Assembly: GCA_965203215.1 (NCBI GenBank)
Contig: CBDBBY010000001.1
Span: 4,030,001 to 4,094,000 of the forward strand
DNA length: 64,000 nucleotides
From: CBDBBY01 sp965203215
GTDB lineage: Bacteria > Pseudomonadota > Alphaproteobacteria > Rhodobacterales > Rhodobacteraceae
Direction of reading: 5' to 3'
Under the pieces are notes generated by a model. The model did no database searches. It saw nothing but the letters and a program-made list of their open reading frames with translations, and was not told the origin of the DNA. Below, piece after piece: positions 26,759-36,201 of the stretch (its first letter is position 1; every line of letters begins with the position of its first letter). The position numbers and the translations under genes were made by a program.

Positions 26759-27556
26759 TCACTGTTTGATTTCTTCGCGCATCCACGCGAAGAGTTGCTT
26801 TTCGATTTCCAGATACCCCGGCTGCCCCAGCAACTCTTCTTTGCCGACGAAGCGCTGGCCGTCTTTGAATTCCATGTACACGTCTTGTTTGATCCGCCCG
26901 GGGGTCCGCGTGAAGAACACGACGCGGTCCGCCACATAGATCGCCTCCTGAATGTCGTGGGTGACCAGGATCACGGTCTTTTTCTCGGTATTGATGATCT
27001 CGATCATCATTTCCTGCATTTCCCAGCGGACCTGCGCATCCAGCGCGCCGAAGGGCTCGTCCATCAGCAGAACCTCGGGGTTCTGCGCGAGGGTTCTGGC
27101 GATCGCCACGCGCTGCTTCATGCCGCCGGAAAGCTCTGCCGGGTATTTGTCGGCGGCCGGTCCCAGATGCACCTCTTCCAGCAGCCTTTGGGCGCGCTCG
27201 CGGCGTTCGGCGGTCGGGATCCCGAGGATTTTCATGCCGTATTCCACGTTCTGGCGAGCAGTCAGCCAAGGGAACGAAGTATAGGCCTGAAAGATCATTC
27301 CTCGATCAGGTCCGGGTCCGTGCACCATTTGGTCGTTGACGAAGACGGCTCCTTCCGTGGGCTCTTCGAGCCCGGCGACCATCCGCATCACCGTCGTCTT
27401 GCCGCAGCCCGACGGGCCGACGAAGGCCACGATCTCGCCTTCCTTGATTTCCATCGACACGTTGTCGACTGCGGTGAATGATCCGCCCAGATAGGTTTTG
27501 GTCATATCCTTGATGCTGATGACCGTGCGGGCGCTGATTTCACGTGCGGATTCCAT
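26759..27556 (-). CDS. ABC importer ATP-binding protein (SsuB/TauB-like)
   Basis: The 265-residue ATPase has Walker A GPSGCGKTTVMR, signature LSGGMKQRVAIARTLAQNP, Walker B EVLLMDEPFGALDAQ and the switch histidine in LVTHDIQEA. The length and the EPFGALD motif are those of nitrate/sulfonate/taurine-type importers. It lies between permease and binding-protein genes on the minus strand. Confidence 0.95.
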   Translation of the reverse strand: MESAREISARTVISIKDMTKTYLGGSFTAVDNVSMEIKEGEIVAFVGPSGCGKTTVMRMVAGLEEPTEGAVFVNDQMVHGPGPDRGMIFQAYTSFPWLTARQNVEYGMKILGIPTAERRERAQRLLEEVHLGPAADKYPAELSGGMKQRVAIARTLAQNPEVLLMDEPFGALDAQVRWEMQEMMIEIINTEKKTVILVTHDIQEAIYVADRVVFFTRTPGRIKQDVYMEFKDGQRFVGKEELLGQPGYLEIEKQLFAWMREEIKQ

Positions 27557-27571
27557 GGCGCGGCCCTCCGG

Positions 27572-28423
27572 TCAGCCTTTGCGTTTCCGGTTCCAGGGGA
27601 ACGCGTAGTAGGCGCAAAGGCGAAACAGGATATCCGTCAGCACCCCCATGATTCCGATGGTCAGAATTCCGGCCATGATGACGTCGACCTTCAGAAAGCG
27701 GCCCGCTCGCATCATCACCGCGCCGATTCCATCCTGCGCGGCGACGATTTCAGCGATCACCAGATAGGTGTAGCCGACGGCGATCATGTTGCGCATTGAA
27801 TCCATGATCGCAGGGGAGGCGGCCCGCCCGACAACATTGATCACGATTTCCTTGCGCGAAGCGCCCATGGTCTGCGCCGCTTCGATCAGCTCCTTGGCGA
27901 CGGCTTCGGTATTGTCGAGGATCAGCGCGATCAGAAAGAAGATCACGCCAAGCACCAGCAGCGCCATTTTCTGGCTGTCGGTCGGGCCGAACCAGACCAG
28001 CAAAAGAGGGATGAACGATGCCGCCGGCAGGTAGCGAGCGCCGGATACGACCGGGTTGATAAGCGCCCTGAGCGGCGCGAAGCAGCCCATCAACACGCCG
28101 AGCGGGATCGCAATTATGCAGGCTATGATGAAGCTGCCGAAAATCCTGTACGCGGAAACGGCCACATCGGACATGAAGTCCTTTTCGACGATCAGATCGA
28201 GCAAGGCTTGAACAACCGCCACCGGCGATGGAAGAAACCTTTTGGCTTCTTCCGCAGTCATCATGTGGGCAATCTGCCAGATCGCAAAGAACACGACTGC
28301 GCCGATAATGCCGAGGATCATGGTTTGCCGGTGGTCCAGCGGAGAGAGCAGCCTCAAAATGGGTTTCTTGTTCGCGGACGCGGAGTTTGTTTCCGGGACA
28401 GCTTCGGCGCGAGTATCTGCCAT
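27572..28423 (-). CDS. ABC importer permease (SsuC/TauC-like)
   Basis: The 283-residue protein has six membrane segments and the EAA-type cytoplasmic loop (EAAQTMGASRKEIVINVVGR) of binding-protein-dependent permeases. It is the first gene of the minus-strand operon, which also contains the ATPase, the binding protein and the three molybdenum-hydroxylase subunits. The divergent LysR gene starts 140 bp away. Confidence 0.93.
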   Translation of the reverse strand: MADTRAEAVPETNSASANKKPILRLLSPLDHRQTMILGIIGAVVFFAIWQIAHMMTAEEAKRFLPSPVAVVQALLDLIVEKDFMSDVAVSAYRIFGSFIIACIIAIPLGVLMGCFAPLRALINPVVSGARYLPAASFIPLLLVWFGPTDSQKMALLVLGVIFFLIALILDNTEAVAKELIEAAQTMGASRKEIVINVVGRAASPAIMDSMRNMIAVGYTYLVIAEIVAAQDGIGAVMMRAGRFLKVDVIMAGILTIGIMGVLTDILFRLCAYYAFPWNRKRKG

Positions 28424-28515
28424 TTCGTTCGGCTCAGTCTTTCCTGCTGCGCATTCGGGCCGGGTTCAGCCGTGATTCGTTCGCTAAGATGAGAAGGGTA
28501 GCACAGGTGTTTTCA

Positions 28516-28539
28516 GTGAATGGATGCAAAGCTATTCAC
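28516..28539. promoter_or_regulatory. Inverted repeat in the LysR/ABC divergent promoter region
   Basis: GTGAAT (28516-28521) and ATTCAC (28534-28539) form a dyad with a 12-bp spacer, a form expected for a LysR-type recognition site. It lies between the divergent permease and LysR starts, about 50 bp before the LysR ATG, so it could control both directions. Confidence 0.5.
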
Positions 28540-28565
28540 AAATACATTGATGCTGATCGAAGTAT

Positions 28566-29528
28566 ATGCTTACTGGTTGCATGTACCAGCTCAGCGACAT
28601 CGACATTCGGCTTTTGCGCGTGTTCAAGGCGGTGGTGGAATGCCGCGGATTTTCCAACGCGCAAGCCGTCCTGAATGTCGGGCAGTCGACCATCAGCAAT
28701 CACATAGGCAAACTCGAGCAAAGGTTGGGCTTCCGGCTTTGCGATCGGGGCCGGACCGGGTTTCGCCTGACCCGCAAGGGCGAGAGCGTCTACAAACAGG
28801 CATTGGCCGTGTTCAAGGCGCATGAGAGCTTTCAGAACGTGACGCTCGAACTGAAGGGCAAACTCAGCGGATTCCTCAGGCTTGGCGTTATCGACAGCAC
28901 GATCACGGATCCGAATTGCCCCGTTGTGCGGGGCATTGAGCTTTTGAACAACAAGGCGAGCGAAGTCACGATCAACCTATTGATCATGACGCCCAACCGT
29001 CTGGAGCGAGCCGTCATGGAGACGGAGATAGACGTCGCTATCGGCACGTTCGACCGGAAACTTCCGGATCTCAGCTATACGCCGATATATAGTGAAGTGA
29101 ATGCGCTTTACTGCGCATCCGGTCATCCTGTCGCTTCAATGTCCGACAAAGAGGACATTATTCGCGCCGTCCAGCAAAGCCGGAAGGTCACGCGGTCATA
29201 CCTTGAGGGACGAGACCTGTTTCCTCTTGGCGAGGAATTGGGCAGTTCGCATGCCTCGGTCGAGTTTTTGGAAGCGGCGGCCATATTGCTGCTGGGCGGC
29301 GGCCATGTCGGCTTTCTGCCCATTCATTATACCAAGGACTGGGTCGCCAATGGCTTGCTGGTCCCCTTGCTTCAGGATCACTTCAAATACGTTTCGGATT
29401 TCTTCGTCGTCACCCGCAAGAACGTGCGAGATTCCGTGATTGTCAGCACGTTCCTCACCGATCTCGAAATCGCGATGGATGAGATCAGGAACCGCAAAGA
29501 TCGGTTCGGCTCGGCGGCGTCGGGCTGA
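28566..29528 (+). CDS. LysR-family transcriptional regulator
   Basis: The 320-residue protein has an N-terminal LysR helix-turn-helix (LSDIDIRLLRVFKAVVECRG, then NAQAVLNVGQSTISNHIGKL) and a C-terminal effector-binding domain (about 95-300). A second start at 28581 (MYQLSDID) is equally possible. It is divergent from the ABC/molybdenum-hydroxylase operon and its 3' end overlaps the convergent deacetylase gene by 44 bp. It is the natural candidate regulator for both arms. Confidence 0.9.
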   Translation: MLTGCMYQLSDIDIRLLRVFKAVVECRGFSNAQAVLNVGQSTISNHIGKLEQRLGFRLCDRGRTGFRLTRKGESVYKQALAVFKAHESFQNVTLELKGKLSGFLRLGVIDSTITDPNCPVVRGIELLNNKASEVTINLLIMTPNRLERAVMETEIDVAIGTFDRKLPDLSYTPIYSEVNALYCASGHPVASMSDKEDIIRAVQQSRKVTRSYLEGRDLFPLGEELGSSHASVEFLEAAAILLLGGGHVGFLPIHYTKDWVANGLLVPLLQDHFKYVSDFFVVTRKNVRDSVIVSTFLTDLEIAMDEIRNRKDRFGSAASG

Positions 29529-30405
29529 CGGGTTCCGAGTAGAACGGCACCCGGTCGCGCCTTGGATTGTAAGATCCGTCTGCGGTGACGGCCGTCACAT
29601 GCGCGGCGATCTCCTCCATCGGAGCGAACCAGACGTCGCTTCGCTCCAGAACGCCTTCAAGAAACTCGGTCGCGACATCCCAACGCGCCAGCCTGCCCGT
29701 GGCGAACGGGTGCACGACCGGTATCCAAAGCCCGCCGTGGCGATAAGCGGATTCGAACTCCTGACGAAATGTCTCGAAGCCCACGCTGGGCGCCCTGATC
29801 GGCATCATGTAGTCCAAGTCGATGGACTGCACGTATTGCGGCCAGTCGTCGAGGCCCCAATGCGTCGGAAGCTCGACCAGAGAACCGTTCTTGGCATCGA
29901 GAAAATAGGGAACGTCGTCTCCCATGAGCGATGCGTCGTAGACGAACCCGCGCGCGGTCAGCAGATCGGCGGTCCGGTCCGAGAAATTGTAAAGCGGCGC
30001 GCGAAACCCTCGAGGCTTTTGACCGGTGTGCTTCACAATCACATCGGTGGCCCGGTCCAGCCAGTACTCTTCATCAGCGGGCGGCAATTCGTTGGGGTGC
30101 TCATGGATGTAGCTGTGATGCGCGATCTCGTTGCCGCCCTCCAGAATTGCCTCGACCGCTTGCGGATAGTTCTCGATGCACCATGCGGGAACGAAAAACG
30201 TCTGGGTTATGCCCAAGCGCTTGTAGGTTTCAGTGATGCGATGGATGGCGACCTCGGGGCCGTAGCGCAGCATTGACAACGCCGAGACGCGGCTGTGCCC
30301 GTCATTGCGATGGGCCACATGGATCAGGCTGTCCGCATCCATGTCGAAGGTGATGCAGCAGGCGCATTTCGCGCCGTTCGGCCAAGGCACAGGATTGCGG
30401 ATCAT
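29485..30405 (-). CDS. NodB-fold polysaccharide deacetylase / cyclic-amide hydrolase
   Basis: The 306-residue protein has the NodB homology domain with motif 1 (ITFDMDADS) and the metal-binding HHSYIHEHP segment (H-x3-H type). There is no signal peptide, so it is cytoplasmic. The length and lack of export fit the subgroup that includes allantoinase PuuE and bacterial cyclic imidases rather than true chitin deacetylases. It is co-translated with an SDR gene (four-base overlap) next to a ureohydrolase, supporting a ring-opening role in nitrogen-compound catabolism (inference). Confidence 0.85.
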   Translation of the reverse strand: MIRNPVPWPNGAKCACCITFDMDADSLIHVAHRNDGHSRVSALSMLRYGPEVAIHRITETYKRLGITQTFFVPAWCIENYPQAVEAILEGGNEIAHHSYIHEHPNELPPADEEYWLDRATDVIVKHTGQKPRGFRAPLYNFSDRTADLLTARGFVYDASLMGDDVPYFLDAKNGSLVELPTHWGLDDWPQYVQSIDLDYMMPIRAPSVGFETFRQEFESAYRHGGLWIPVVHPFATGRLARWDVATEFLEGVLERSDVWFAPMEEIAAHVTAVTADGSYNPRRDRVPFYSEPVSPTPPSRTDLCGS

Positions 30406-31157
30406 GGCATAACGCTCCCACCATTCACGCCGATGCCCTGTCCGGTGATATAGCTTGCGCCTCCGCCGGCAAGAAACACGGCTGTTTTTGCAATTTCATC
30501 CGGCTTGCCAAAGCGCGCCATCGGAACTTCCAGCTCCTTCGCCCGCCATTCGGGCGACATGTTGTGTTGATCCAGCATCGCCGTATCGATCGGTCCGGGG
30601 CAGATCGCATTCACCAGGATGCCGGGCGCGAACTCTTTGGCCCAGGATCGCACCAAGCCCATCACGCCATGCTTGGACGCAACATAGGGAGAGAACGTCT
30701 CGCGCCCGAGATAGCTCAGATCCGAAGCAATCATGATCACGCGCCCGTCCTGCCCGCTCATGATGCGCATGGCTTCGCGTCCTATAAGAAAAGACCCGCG
30801 CAGATTGACGGCGATGACGCGGTCGAACTCCTCCGTACTGGTCTCAAGCAATGGTTTTTCGTGCATTATGCCAGCACAGTGCACGAGCACGTCGATCCTC
30901 CCGATCCGTGCCTGCAGCTCGGAAACGGCCGCCAATACCGAAGCCTCGTCGGACACGTCGCATTGCAGGCCGATGGCTCTGCCGATGCCGCTCTCGATCG
31001 TTTTGACCGTCTCCTCGACCGAAGCGAGATCAAGGCAAGCCACCCATGACCCTTGGTCCGCCAGCGCAAGCGCGCAGGCGGCGCCGATCCCGCGGCTGGC
31101 CCCCGTGACGAGGGCTCGCTTTCCAGTCAGTTCGGACTGTTCCGCCGGGAAAGCCAT
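30402..31157 (-). CDS. Short-chain dehydrogenase/reductase
   Basis: The 251-residue protein has the nucleotide-binding TGASRGIGAACALALA, an internal CAGIM corresponding to the NAG motif, catalytic Ser in MIASDLSYLG and the Y-x3-K pair in SPYVASKHGVMG. Family members oxidise or reduce alcohols with NAD(P). It is the middle gene of a ureohydrolase-SDR-deacetylase operon, with a four-base overlap downstream and a five-base gap upstream. The substrate is unknown. Confidence 0.93.
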   Translation of the reverse strand: MAFPAEQSELTGKRALVTGASRGIGAACALALADQGSWVACLDLASVEETVKTIESGIGRAIGLQCDVSDEASVLAAVSELQARIGRIDVLVHCAGIMHEKPLLETSTEEFDRVIAVNLRGSFLIGREAMRIMSGQDGRVIMIASDLSYLGRETFSPYVASKHGVMGLVRSWAKEFAPGILVNAICPGPIDTAMLDQHNMSPEWRAKELEVPMARFGKPDEIAKTAVFLAGGGASYITGQGIGVNGGSVMP

Positions 31158-31161
31158 AAAT

Positions 31162-32121
31162 TCAACTGCCGCGATTGTGCAGGATGCGCCCGATCAAGTT
31201 CATCAGCACCTGAGCGGCCAAGATTGCCGTGCTGCCGGTACGGTCGTAATCCGGCGCGACCTCGACCAGGTCCACGCCGACGATATCGCCGCGCTTGCTC
31301 AGCCCGTCCAGAAATTCCAGAACTTCATAGTACAGGAACCCGCCGTGGCTGGGGGTGCCGGTTCCCGGCGCGATCGAAGGATCGAACGCGTCTATGTCTA
31401 TGGTCAGGTAGTACCGCTTGCCCGCCGGCACCCTTTCAAGAATGCCTTCGACCCCGAGTTTGCGCAGATGCCGGACGGAAAGAATGTCCGACCCCATTCG
31501 CCGCGCATCCTCGTACCCCTCTTTGGCTGTCGAAGATACGTTTCGGATCCCCAGCTGCGTCAGGCCGGTGACATAGTTCTTCTCCGCGGCGCGGCGCATC
31601 GGATTGCCATGCCCGAAACGCACGCCGTGGCGCTCGTCTACAAAATCCAGATGGGCGTCGATCTGAACCACATGGAACGGCTCTTGATCGTCAAACGCGT
31701 TGATGCAAGGAATGTTGACGGAATGATCGCCGCCCAGAACGACCGGCAACGCCCCCGCTTTAAGTATCTCGCGAACCCCGGCCTCGATATTGGCGTGGCT
31801 GCTTATGGTATCGGTATGGATGATGTCTGCATCGCCGATATCGGCGATTTTGGTGCCGTCGGCAGGAAGGTACGTGACGTCATCCTCAAAGTCGTAGGCG
31901 CCGCCGTGCCCGAAAGAAAACAAGGTGGACGCCTCGCGGATCGCGCGAGGTCCGAACCGCGCACCCGAGCGCCACTGGCAGCCGAAGTCGTAGGGCGCGC
32001 CCAAAACTGCGACGTCGGCGTCGATTGCTTGCCACTCGGCAATATATTCGCTTTTGGCAAACGTGCAGATGCCGACAAAAGGAAGGTTCAGTCGGCCGCT
32101 CTCGTATCCGTGTGCGCTCAT
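31162..32121 (-). CDS. Agmatinase/ureohydrolase-family protein
   Basis: The 319-residue protein has the three manganese-binding motifs of arginase-fold ureohydrolases: GGDHS, DAHLDFVDE and DIDAFDPSIAPGTG. Agmatinase, guanidinobutyrase, guanidinopropionase, proclavaminate amidinohydrolase and newer guanidine hydrolases share them, so the exact substrate is open. It is first in an operon with SDR and NodB-fold genes. A 16-bp perfect palindrome lies 45 bp upstream of its start. Confidence 0.9.
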   Translation of the reverse strand: MSAHGYESGRLNLPFVGICTFAKSEYIAEWQAIDADVAVLGAPYDFGCQWRSGARFGPRAIREASTLFSFGHGGAYDFEDDVTYLPADGTKIADIGDADIIHTDTISSHANIEAGVREILKAGALPVVLGGDHSVNIPCINAFDDQEPFHVVQIDAHLDFVDERHGVRFGHGNPMRRAAEKNYVTGLTQLGIRNVSSTAKEGYEDARRMGSDILSVRHLRKLGVEGILERVPAGKRYYLTIDIDAFDPSIAPGTGTPSHGGFLYYEVLEFLDGLSKRGDIVGVDLVEVAPDYDRTGSTAILAAQVLMNLIGRILHNRGS

Positions 32122-32165
32122 GCTCTTGCAATCCTTGAAACCTAAATTCGGGCCGCCCGAGAATC

Positions 32166-32181
32166 CTTCAACGCGTTGAAG
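32166..32181. promoter_or_regulatory. Palindromic operator upstream of the ureohydrolase operon
   Basis: CTTCAACGCGTTGAAG is a perfect 16-bp palindrome, 45 bp before the ureohydrolase start on the minus strand. Its position suits a repressor or activator site for the three-gene operon. The cognate regulator is unknown. Confidence 0.55.
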
Positions 32182-32995
32182 TTTTTTTCAGGCGACAATT
32201 ATAAATTAGTGCGCATTCGTATCGATGAAACAGTATCTTTTGAATGTATACATGCACGCGCTTCAAAGTAATTCGCATTGCTCTCCATCTGATGAATAAA
32301 AACACCCGCAAAAGCGAATTTGGGGTCGGCGGCGCGACTCCGGTGTTGAGGAGGTGGATTGGGTGTATCTCACGTTTTTTGGTTATGCGTCAGCGGCGCT
32401 GCAAGCTCTCCATTCGAGGAAGTCGGGCCAACGGTTGTTCTTCAGGCAGCATCTGACGGCGAGCAGGGCTTGGCTCCGGCCTTCGACCAGTGGCACCCGG
32501 CCCGCTTGAAGCGGCTGCTGACGATTTGCTTGCAGGCGCTTTCCACGACGCCGGACCCGACCGGCAGTCCGAGCTTCCGATAGAGGTCGTAATGCATTCG
32601 GTCTCTGTTGGTCTTGCAGTAGCGAATGAAGGTCGCGACCGCTTCAAGCTAGTGGTGCGGCTCTAGGGCGGCGTCCGCGCGATCGAGGGCATGGCATTGG
32701 TCGAGGACGAAGGTCACTTTCCGTCCGGGGCCTTCTCGTGGGAGGTTCGGACCCACGGCACCCCGTCGGACAGCACCACCAATTCCTTAGCCTCGAACAA
32801 GCCGTTCCAGAGCCCGAACTGCAGCAGCCGAGCGCCGAACTCCGAGGTCCCGCCGCCCGCCGCTCGCGCGCTGTCGATGCGGACACTGACCGCGCCGTTG
32901 GTCTTGTCCTTCCGAAGTGTCAATGCTAAAGTAAAATTCCCCAGAAGTGCTAAAGTAAAATTCCCCAGTTTTTGGTGTTTTGGCGGCGAGCCAGC

Positions 32996-33832
32996 TCAGT
33001 CGTCGGTTCGCGTCTCCTTTTTGGGCCGCCCTCGTTTTTTCGGGGGCGGCGGCGGGGTGATTGGCGCATTCGTTCGGACGTGTTCGGGAATGAGGTCGGC
33101 GTGTTTTCTGAGCCGGTAGCTTGCGCCTTCGATTCGGACGACGACGGCGTGGTGGAGGAGCCGGTCGAGGAGGGCCGTCGCGACGACGGGGTCGCCGAAG
33201 ATGTCGCCCCATTCGGCGAAGCTTCTGTTCGAGGTGAGGATCATCGCGCCTTTTTCGTATCTGGCGTTTACGATTTGGAAGAACAGGCTTGCGCCGCCCT
33301 GCGTGATGGGCAGGTATCCGATTTCGTCGACGATGAGCAGCGCGGCCCGCGCGAAGAAGCGGATTTTTTCGGCGAGCTGGCCTTGCCGTTCGGCTTTCGC
33401 GAGGTTTTCGGTGAGTTCCGCGAGCGTCGTTTTGTAGACGCTCTTTCCGGCTTTGACGGCGGCGACGCCGAGTGCGGTCGCGAGGTGGCTTTTTCCGGTT
33501 CCGGGCGGTCCGAGGAAGTGGACGGTTTCGCGTCTCCGGATGAAGTCGAGCTGGGCCAGCGCGGCGATTCTCTCCCGGTCGAGCGAGGGCTGGAATGCGA
33601 AGTCGAAGCTTTCGACCGTTTTGGCGGGGAGGAGTTTCGCGGTTCGCAATGCGATGTCGATTCGTCTTGTTTCGCGCAGGGCGTATTCTTCGCTGAGGAG
33701 GGCGTCGATGGCTTCGACGGCCGTGAGCTCGCCCTGCTCGAGGCGCCGCAGCGTGGGGCTAAGCGCTTCGAGCGCCCGGGGCATTTTCAGTCCGACCAGG
33801 GCGGCGCTGATGCGGTCGACGAGTTCGGTCAT
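32996..33832 (-). CDS. istB: IS21 helper ATPase IstB
   Basis: The 278-residue AAA+ protein has Walker A GPPGTGKSHLATALG, Walker B ALLIVDEIGYLP and the sensor region LTSNRSFAEWGDIF. It acts with IstA in strand transfer and target selection. Its ATG overlaps the istA stop by four bases. Degenerate relatives of this gene occur at 44012-44157 and 51026-51820. Confidence 0.95.
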   Translation of the reverse strand: MTELVDRISAALVGLKMPRALEALSPTLRRLEQGELTAVEAIDALLSEEYALRETRRIDIALRTAKLLPAKTVESFDFAFQPSLDRERIAALAQLDFIRRRETVHFLGPPGTGKSHLATALGVAAVKAGKSVYKTTLAELTENLAKAERQGQLAEKIRFFARAALLIVDEIGYLPITQGGASLFFQIVNARYEKGAMILTSNRSFAEWGDIFGDPVVATALLDRLLHHAVVVRIEGASYRLRKHADLIPEHVRTNAPITPPPPPKKRGRPKKETRTDD

Positions 33833-35127
33833 TGGCGCACTCCCTGCCGCTCGAGGCGGCGTCCGACGGCGTCGTAGAAGGCCAGGGACCGTTTCGGCGC
33901 GTCCTCGAGCTGGGTCGGATCCGGACGCGGCGGAGGCGGCCTGCGGTGGCCGGGATCGACCCTGCGGCGGTTCCGGCCTTCAAGGATCGGATGCCGCGCG
34001 ATCAGCGTCCTATCCTCGAAGATCCGCACTTCGGCGGGATGCCGCTGCACCTCCAGCACGCGCTTTCGTGCGGCGTCGGGCACCGAATAGAGGTTTCCGC
34101 CGACCGAGACCATTCCGTCGCGGCTGACGCGCCGCTCGACTGTCAGGACCGCGTCGTAGGGATGCGCGGGAAGCGGGATCAAAGCGGGTCGCTCTTCGGC
34201 CAGCGCTTCGTCGACGATCCGGCCGGTGGTGGCGTGGACGCGCGGATTGGCGATCTCGCGACGCCATTTGTCGAATTGCGCGTTGAGATCGTCAAGGCTG
34301 CGGAAGGTCCGGTCGAGGAAGAAGTCCTGCCGGATGTATCGGAACGGGCGCTCGACCTTGCCCTTGGTTTTCGCCCGATAGGCTTTGCAGGCCCTCGGCG
34401 CCGATCCGTAATGGTCGAGCAAGGCGACCAGCGACGGGTTGTAGATCACGGACCGGTCGGCATCCTCGCCGAGGACGGCGGTCTTCATCCGATCGTAGAG
34501 CACTTCGCGCGGCGCCCCTCCGCAGGCGTCGAACGCCGACACATGGCATCTCAGCACCGTTTCGAGCGTCTGGTCGGCGCAGAACCGTCCCCACAGCCAC
34601 CGGCTGCATCCGAGGACGAACGAGAACAGGTGGACTTTCCGGACGACGCCGGGCTCGTCGGCGTATTCGGTTTTGAATTCGGCGAAGTCGACCTGGGCCT
34701 GCTCGCCGGGCTTGGTCTCGAAGCGGCGCTCGAACCCTGGCGCCTCGTCCGGCCGGATCGCGCGGAGATAGGCGGTCACCGCGGCATAGCCGCCTTCGTA
34801 GCCGCGCTCCCGGATTTGCCGGAACAGACGGCGTCCGGACAGATCCGGGCAGTTCCCGATCTTTTCCGCGAGATAGCCCTCGTACGGCTCCAGGAGCCGG
34901 GGCCGAGGCTTCCGCGGCGAATAGGCCGGAGCCGCGAGACCCCGGTCCAGCAGTTTGCGGACCGTCTTCCGGTCCAGGCCCGTCCGCCGCGCGATCGCGC
35001 TGATCGAAAGGCCTTCCCGTTTCAGTTCTTGCAACATGACAATCTTCTCCAGTTTGATCACCCGACCCGAGCCTCCTTCGGCAAAAAATCGGATGGGATT
35101 TTGGACTGCTTTCGTTCCGGGGGGCAT
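33829..35127 (-). CDS. istA: IS21 transposase IstA
   Basis: The protein is up to 432 residues. A start near 35061 (GTG, VIKLEKIVMLQELKREGLSI) gives the usual N-terminus. It has an N-terminal helix-turn-helix (ISAIARRTGLDRKTVRKLLD), a DDE integrase core (QVDFAEFKTEY, then RMKTAVLGE and KGKVERPFRYIRQDF) and a C-terminal beta domain. It appears complete. Confidence 0.94.
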   Translation of the reverse strand: MPPGTKAVQNPIRFFAEGGSGRVIKLEKIVMLQELKREGLSISAIARRTGLDRKTVRKLLDRGLAAPAYSPRKPRPRLLEPYEGYLAEKIGNCPDLSGRRLFRQIRERGYEGGYAAVTAYLRAIRPDEAPGFERRFETKPGEQAQVDFAEFKTEYADEPGVVRKVHLFSFVLGCSRWLWGRFCADQTLETVLRCHVSAFDACGGAPREVLYDRMKTAVLGEDADRSVIYNPSLVALLDHYGSAPRACKAYRAKTKGKVERPFRYIRQDFFLDRTFRSLDDLNAQFDKWRREIANPRVHATTGRIVDEALAEERPALIPLPAHPYDAVLTVERRVSRDGMVSVGGNLYSVPDAARKRVLEVQRHPAEVRIFEDRTLIARHPILEGRNRRRVDPGHRRPPPPRPDPTQLEDAPKRSLAFYDAVGRRLERQGVRQ

Positions 35128-36201
35128 GCCCCCCGGAACGAATTCGCAGCCCCCTGACTGGGGAATTTTACTTTAGCGCTTTTGGGGAGTTTTAACTTAG
35201 TAGTGACACGAAGTTCCCCGGTCTTCGGGTCCCGACCGTCCGCCTGCTTGCAGGCCACGCCCTCGACCTCGCGGGCGGCCATCGGAACTCCGGTGCCGTC
35301 GATCCCCAGCAGAATCTGCTCCGCCGGTGCCTCCGCCTCGACATCCTCCCGCTCGAACGGCCCGGATCTCTTGGCCGGTCCGCGTGCCGTGGCGCTGGAG
35401 GGTCGCCTTCGTCACCGCCACGCCGACCAGATTCTTGAGCTTGCGGCTCGCTTCCTCGTAGCTGTCGGAACTGGCGGCGTCGGCGTAGATCGCTTCCGCT
35501 CCGGAGCTGCGCCGCCAGCAGCGGAAGCGAACGGCCGAACTCCGATTCCACCACCCGCATGAGCACATCCAGCGCGCCCGCCTCGGAGGTCGGGAACTCG
35601 TCGCAATGCACCCGCCCGCTGTCGCGCCAATACCGCGTCACAACGCCGTCATGCTCGAGACTCAAAGGCGGCTGCTTCGCCGCCTGCTCGTCCGTCAATC
35701 CTTGCAAAAAACGCCACCGCCTCCGGATGGCGGAGCTCCGAATCCTGTCTCTTGATTGTCATGATGCCCTCGTCTGCTCGCGCCCGGATGCGCGGCGCCC
35801 GCCGTTCGCGGGTCTTCGGCAACCGCCCCCGGGACAAGTCCATGCTGAACCCTGATGCGCCCAATTGTAACCCTCGGAACGCCGAAATCGGACGAGGCGC
35901 GAAAGCGCAAAAACAGACTTCGCCGAAAAACGTGAGATGCACCCAGAACGGCGTTGGTGTTTGTGACGACCGAAACGCCTTACGAATTCGACGGGTTGTT
36001 CAAGGCTGTAAGTGTTACTGGCGTGCTTGGCACAGATCCAACGTCCACCCGGCTCGCGGAGAGCGGCTATGCCCTCTCGGCTGATCGAATCGAACCTTAC
36101 GAATGGTGAACTGAGCATTCGACAACTCTTCCAACCGCTCTGATTTCCGGCTCGCCGCATATCGTCGAAATGCCTTGTCGCCACCCTCGTCGCCCAACAT
36201 A

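Larger units (their letters stand above)
32918..35208 (-). mobile_element. Intact IS21-family insertion sequence with 5-bp target duplication
   Basis: The element runs from TGTCA at 32918 to TGACA at 35208. It is bracketed by CGAAG at 32913-32917 and 35209-35213, a clean 5-bp duplication. As in other IS21 elements the ends carry repeated blocks: GCTAAAGTAAAATTCCCCAG occurs twice at the left end and once, plus a degenerate copy, at the right. It encodes complete istA and istB in the minus direction. Good ends, intact genes and a perfect duplication indicate recent transposition. Confidence 0.93.
32361..35944 (-). mobile_element. ISKra4-family insertion sequence, interrupted by IS21
   Basis: The ends form inverted repeats starting GGGTGTATCTCACGTTTTTT at 32361 and, on the other strand, GGGTGCATCTCACGTTTTTC ending at 35944. 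The minus-strand transposase is split into an N-terminal part (about 35215-35754) and a C-terminal part (about 32390-32917). The latter ends in the ISKra4 motif LGLPVGSGVVESACKQIVSS. Removing the IS21 element and one target copy joins them in frame as TGELRKDKTNGAVSV. Frameshifts and an in-frame TAG show that the transposase was also decaying. No matching direct repeat flanks the whole element. Confidence 0.82.

Noticed and set aside
30733..32145. A 470-codon plus-strand open frame opposite the SDR and ureohydrolase genes
   Set aside because: It is antisense to two well-supported genes with intact catalytic motifs and has no recognisable family features.
32972..33877. A 301-codon plus-strand open frame opposite istB
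   Set aside because: It is the antisense of an intact IS21 helper gene and begins outside any sensible promoter context.
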